Origin: a virus
Virus record (IMG/VR): IMGVR_UViG_3300013372_001099
Coordinates: 1-29,942 of that record
Strand: one strand, 5' to 3'
DNA: 29,942 bases
The notes below the pieces were generated by a model, which saw nothing but the letters and a program-made list of their open reading frames with translations, searched no databases and was not told where the DNA came from. The number at the start of each line of letters is the position of its first letter. Within the stretch, counting starts at the first letter, position 1. The position numbers were made by a program, and so were the translations under genes. Of this stretch, positions 28,281 to 29,942 are shown in pieces.

Positions 28281-29942
28281 TTAACCAAAAGTAAACAAAT
28301 CATCGAATGTCGAATTGGTGTCTGTGTTCTCTTCTAGTTCCCAATTCAATACTCCTAGAAGGTTATCGATCTTTTTATCGACCAGTGTTTTTTCCATAGC
28401 ACTATCATCGAATGGTAATTCTATGAACCAGTTTGGTAATCTTAGTTCGTCAGTGGGATATGCTATGCTTGTAAAGTTCAATGGATTAGGCTTTAGTTTA
28501 CATACCACCACCTTCATACCATCGACCATCTTCATGCTATAGTTGTCACCATTTACACGGCGTAGATAGTTCCAGTTCAATGCCGCACGAACGTGCCCGG
28601 GCATATTTGCTTTGCCTGTCTTACTATTTGCTTCAAGATCACCATATGTAGTCAAGTTGTTGACACTCTTAGGCGAACCCTTAGTCCAACTATCTTGCTT
28701 ACCCAAATCGATCTTGAATTGCTTGATACGCTCAATGACATCCTCTCTAGTCTTACCTGCGAGGACCATCTCAAGCACTTCAAACAAAAAGTCTTGCACA
28801 TACTTGGGAGTATCTGCTCGTTTCAAGTCAAGGCCCATAGCCTTGATCTTACCTTGCTTGCCGTTAGTATCAAGGCGTTTGCCTTCTTTGTCATAGATAT
28901 TGATAGCATAACGCTTCTTTGTGATGAACAGACTACGATCACCTACAAGTTCACGACCTCCCTTGATCACGCTCAATTTGCGAGGTACATGAAATGCACG
29001 TTCCATGAAACTAGGGAAGCCGTCATTCACTTGATCCGAAACATTATCATAGAGTTGTACTGCAAGTTCTTTGCTCCACTCTACTTCACCATTCTGTATT
29101 TGCGAATTGAGAATAGGGTATGCACTAAAATAGCAACTGTCAGTATCACCATATACAATCGCTTCACCGTAATGATCATAAGTGCCTGCTATGATTTCAT
29201 TGATATGCGCACTCATATGTTTAACGATCTGTCGCCCGCTCAATGTAACACTTTGACCAATGCGCTTATCGTAGAATCGGCAATGTTCGTTCAACAATGC
29301 ACCATATGCACTGTTAAGCAAAATCTTACGAACTAACTGACGCTTATCCCAATACTCAATATCTTCTTTAGTAGTAGATTGTTTGAGTTTTTTTTGCATA
29401 TCTTTACGATCACTGTACCAGCGTGTGAGTAGACCGGGAATCACACCTTCACTATCTGATCTAAAGATCGTACCGTTAGCACTAAGAATGTATGGCTTGT
29501 TGCTATCAAAGATCAATTTCCATACTTCTGCCGCACTCATCTCTACGCTCTCGCCGCTCTCAAAGTCAACTGTGAGCATAGTGCCACGCTCTTGCTTCAT
29601 GATGGCTTCATACTCTAGTGTACCGAACAAACCTTCCCAAAGCAACGAACTCATCTCAAGGTCATCGTCTTTGTCATAGTTGCGCTTTTCGCTAGCAAGA
29701 TTTCTTGCTTTGTCGGTCAGATATTTCTCAGTCAATGTCTGTCTAACTTGTGCAACGATAGTTTCTGGAGCCATGTTCAATGAACGAATAGCACTAGGAT
29801 ACAGACTGTTGATATCGATAGCAGCCACGTACTCATGTACGCCTTTCTTAGGAACAGCGACATATGCACCAGCGGCCGCCATCTCACTATCACTACTGTT
29901 TCTTTTCTTATCAGGAACCATGAGTCCGCGCTCATGCGCTTC
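28281..29942 (-). CDS. 43: Family B DNA polymerase (gp43-like), C-terminal part
   Basis: Open to the right edge: the frame continues upstream of the ATG at 29921 as EAHERGL, so the gene starts outside the window and 553 residues are visible. Polymerase motif A is AIDINSLYPSAI, motif B is KILLNSAYGALL and motif C is IVYGDTDSCYF; all catalytic Asps are present. KGGRELVGDRSLFITKKRYA fits the conserved thumb-side KKRY block. The C-terminus STFDDLFTFG is a likely clamp-binding peptide. The 3'-5' exonuclease domain lies beyond the window. Full length is probably near 850-900 aa, as in T4-like phages. Confidence 0.95.
   Translation of the reverse strand, partial: EAHERGLMVPDKKRNSSDSEMAAAGAYVAVPKKGVHEYVAAIDINSLYPSAIRSLNMAPETIVAQVRQTLTEKYLTDKARNLASEKRNYDKDDDLEMSSLLWEGLFGTLEYEAIMKQERGTMLTVDFESGESVEMSAAEVWKLIFDSNKPYILSANGTIFRSDSEGVIPGLLTRWYSDRKDMQKKLKQSTTKEDIEYWDKRQLVRKILLNSAYGALLNEHCRFYDKRIGQSVTLSGRQIVKHMSAHINEIIAGTYDHYGEAIVYGDTDSCYFSAYPILNSQIQNGEVEWSKELAVQLYDNVSDQVNDGFPSFMERAFHVPRKLSVIKGGRELVGDRSLFITKKRYAINIYDKEGKRLDTNGKQGKIKAMGLDLKRADTPKYVQDFLFEVLEMVLAGKTREDVIERIKQFKIDLGKQDSWTKGSPKSVNNLTTYGDLEANSKTGKANMPGHVRAALNWNYLRRVNGDNYSMKMVDGMKVVVCKLKPNPLNFTSIAYPTDELRLPNWFIELPFDDSAMEKTLVDKKIDNLLGVLNWELEENTDTNSTFDDLFTFG

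Noticed and set aside
28593-29336. 247-aa plus-strand frame inside the polymerase gene
   Set aside because: It is antisense to a clearly conserved polymerase with all catalytic motifs. The translation is a Cys/Ile/Thr-rich mirror without recognisable domains.
1-29942. tRNA genes, CRISPR arrays, integrase, IS elements
   Set aside because: No cloverleaf-like segment, spaced direct repeats, transposase or recombinase signature was seen by reading; a tRNA scan by program was not possible.

Overview
This window looks like a piece of a large T4-like tailed-phage genome (Caudoviricetes, myovirus type). The evidence is a family B DNA polymerase (gp43 type, running off the right end), a gp45-type sliding clamp, a T4 RNase H-type 5'-3' nuclease, dozens of short unknown genes joined by ATGA/TAATG overlaps, and nearly complete coding density. 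All genes but one lie on the minus strand, so the text below follows transcription from right to left. The host is not identifiable. The one lipoprotein signal peptide (lipobox followed by a glycine run) and the consensus sigma70 promoters point to a Gram-negative bacterium. Many of the small families resemble those of aquatic myoviruses. No tRNA, rRNA, CRISPR array, integrase or IS element was seen, and no stretch over 300 bases lacks a gene.

Layout. (1) 29942-28281: DNA polymerase, partial. (2) 28273-23290: promoter, then sliding clamp, a small protein, a sulfotransferase-like protein, a TGT/DpdA-like DNA transglycosylase, a 58-aa protein, a QueD-like T-fold protein and an SGNH hydrolase-like protein. 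(3) 23293-9928: promoter, then a long run of metabolic genes: a cytidylyltransferase-cupin fusion, a glycosyltransferase, GMP reductase (guaC), a second SGNH protein, folE, small proteins, a second cytidylyltransferase, an Smr-like protein, a SufE-like protein, queD, a class II aldolase, a phosphoribosyltransferase, small paralogs, an MBD4-like DNA glycosylase, queE, a glycosyltransferase and a GalE-like epimerase. (4) 8784-9938: the only plus-strand gene, a Gp88-family protein, facing away from the next unit. (5) 8782-6153: promoter, 2OG-Fe(II) oxygenase-like protein, UV endonuclease UvdE, a possible PD-(D/E)XK nuclease and a small protein. (6) 6156-1759: promoter, RNase H-like exonuclease, a 26-aa ORF, a second 2OG-oxygenase-like protein, small unknowns and a methyltransferase-like protein. 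(7) 1762-163: promoter and an FG-GAP/VCBS lipoprotein. (8) A promoter and the first 10 codons of another gene at the left edge.

How the genes fit together. FolE, QueD and QueE convert GTP to 7-carboxy-7-deazaguanine, and the DpdA-like protein, which keeps the TGT catalytic motifs, could exchange guanine in DNA for a 7-deazaguanine. The phage therefore probably carries a guanine-replacement system that shields its DNA from nucleases. No queC is present in the window, so carboxy-deazaguanine (dCDG) is one possible end product. SufE may support the Fe-S cluster of QueE. GuaC and the phosphoribosyltransferase adjust purine pools. UvdE, the MBD4-like glycosylase and the exonuclease form a DNA repair/replication set. 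The cytidylyltransferases, cupin, glycosyltransferases, epimerase, aldolase and sulfotransferase suggest sugar or surface-glycan chemistry.

Transcription. Six minus-strand promoters share a TTGAC(A/C/T) box, exactly 17 bases and a TATAAT-like box. In three of them the -35 box contains the TGA stop of the preceding gene.
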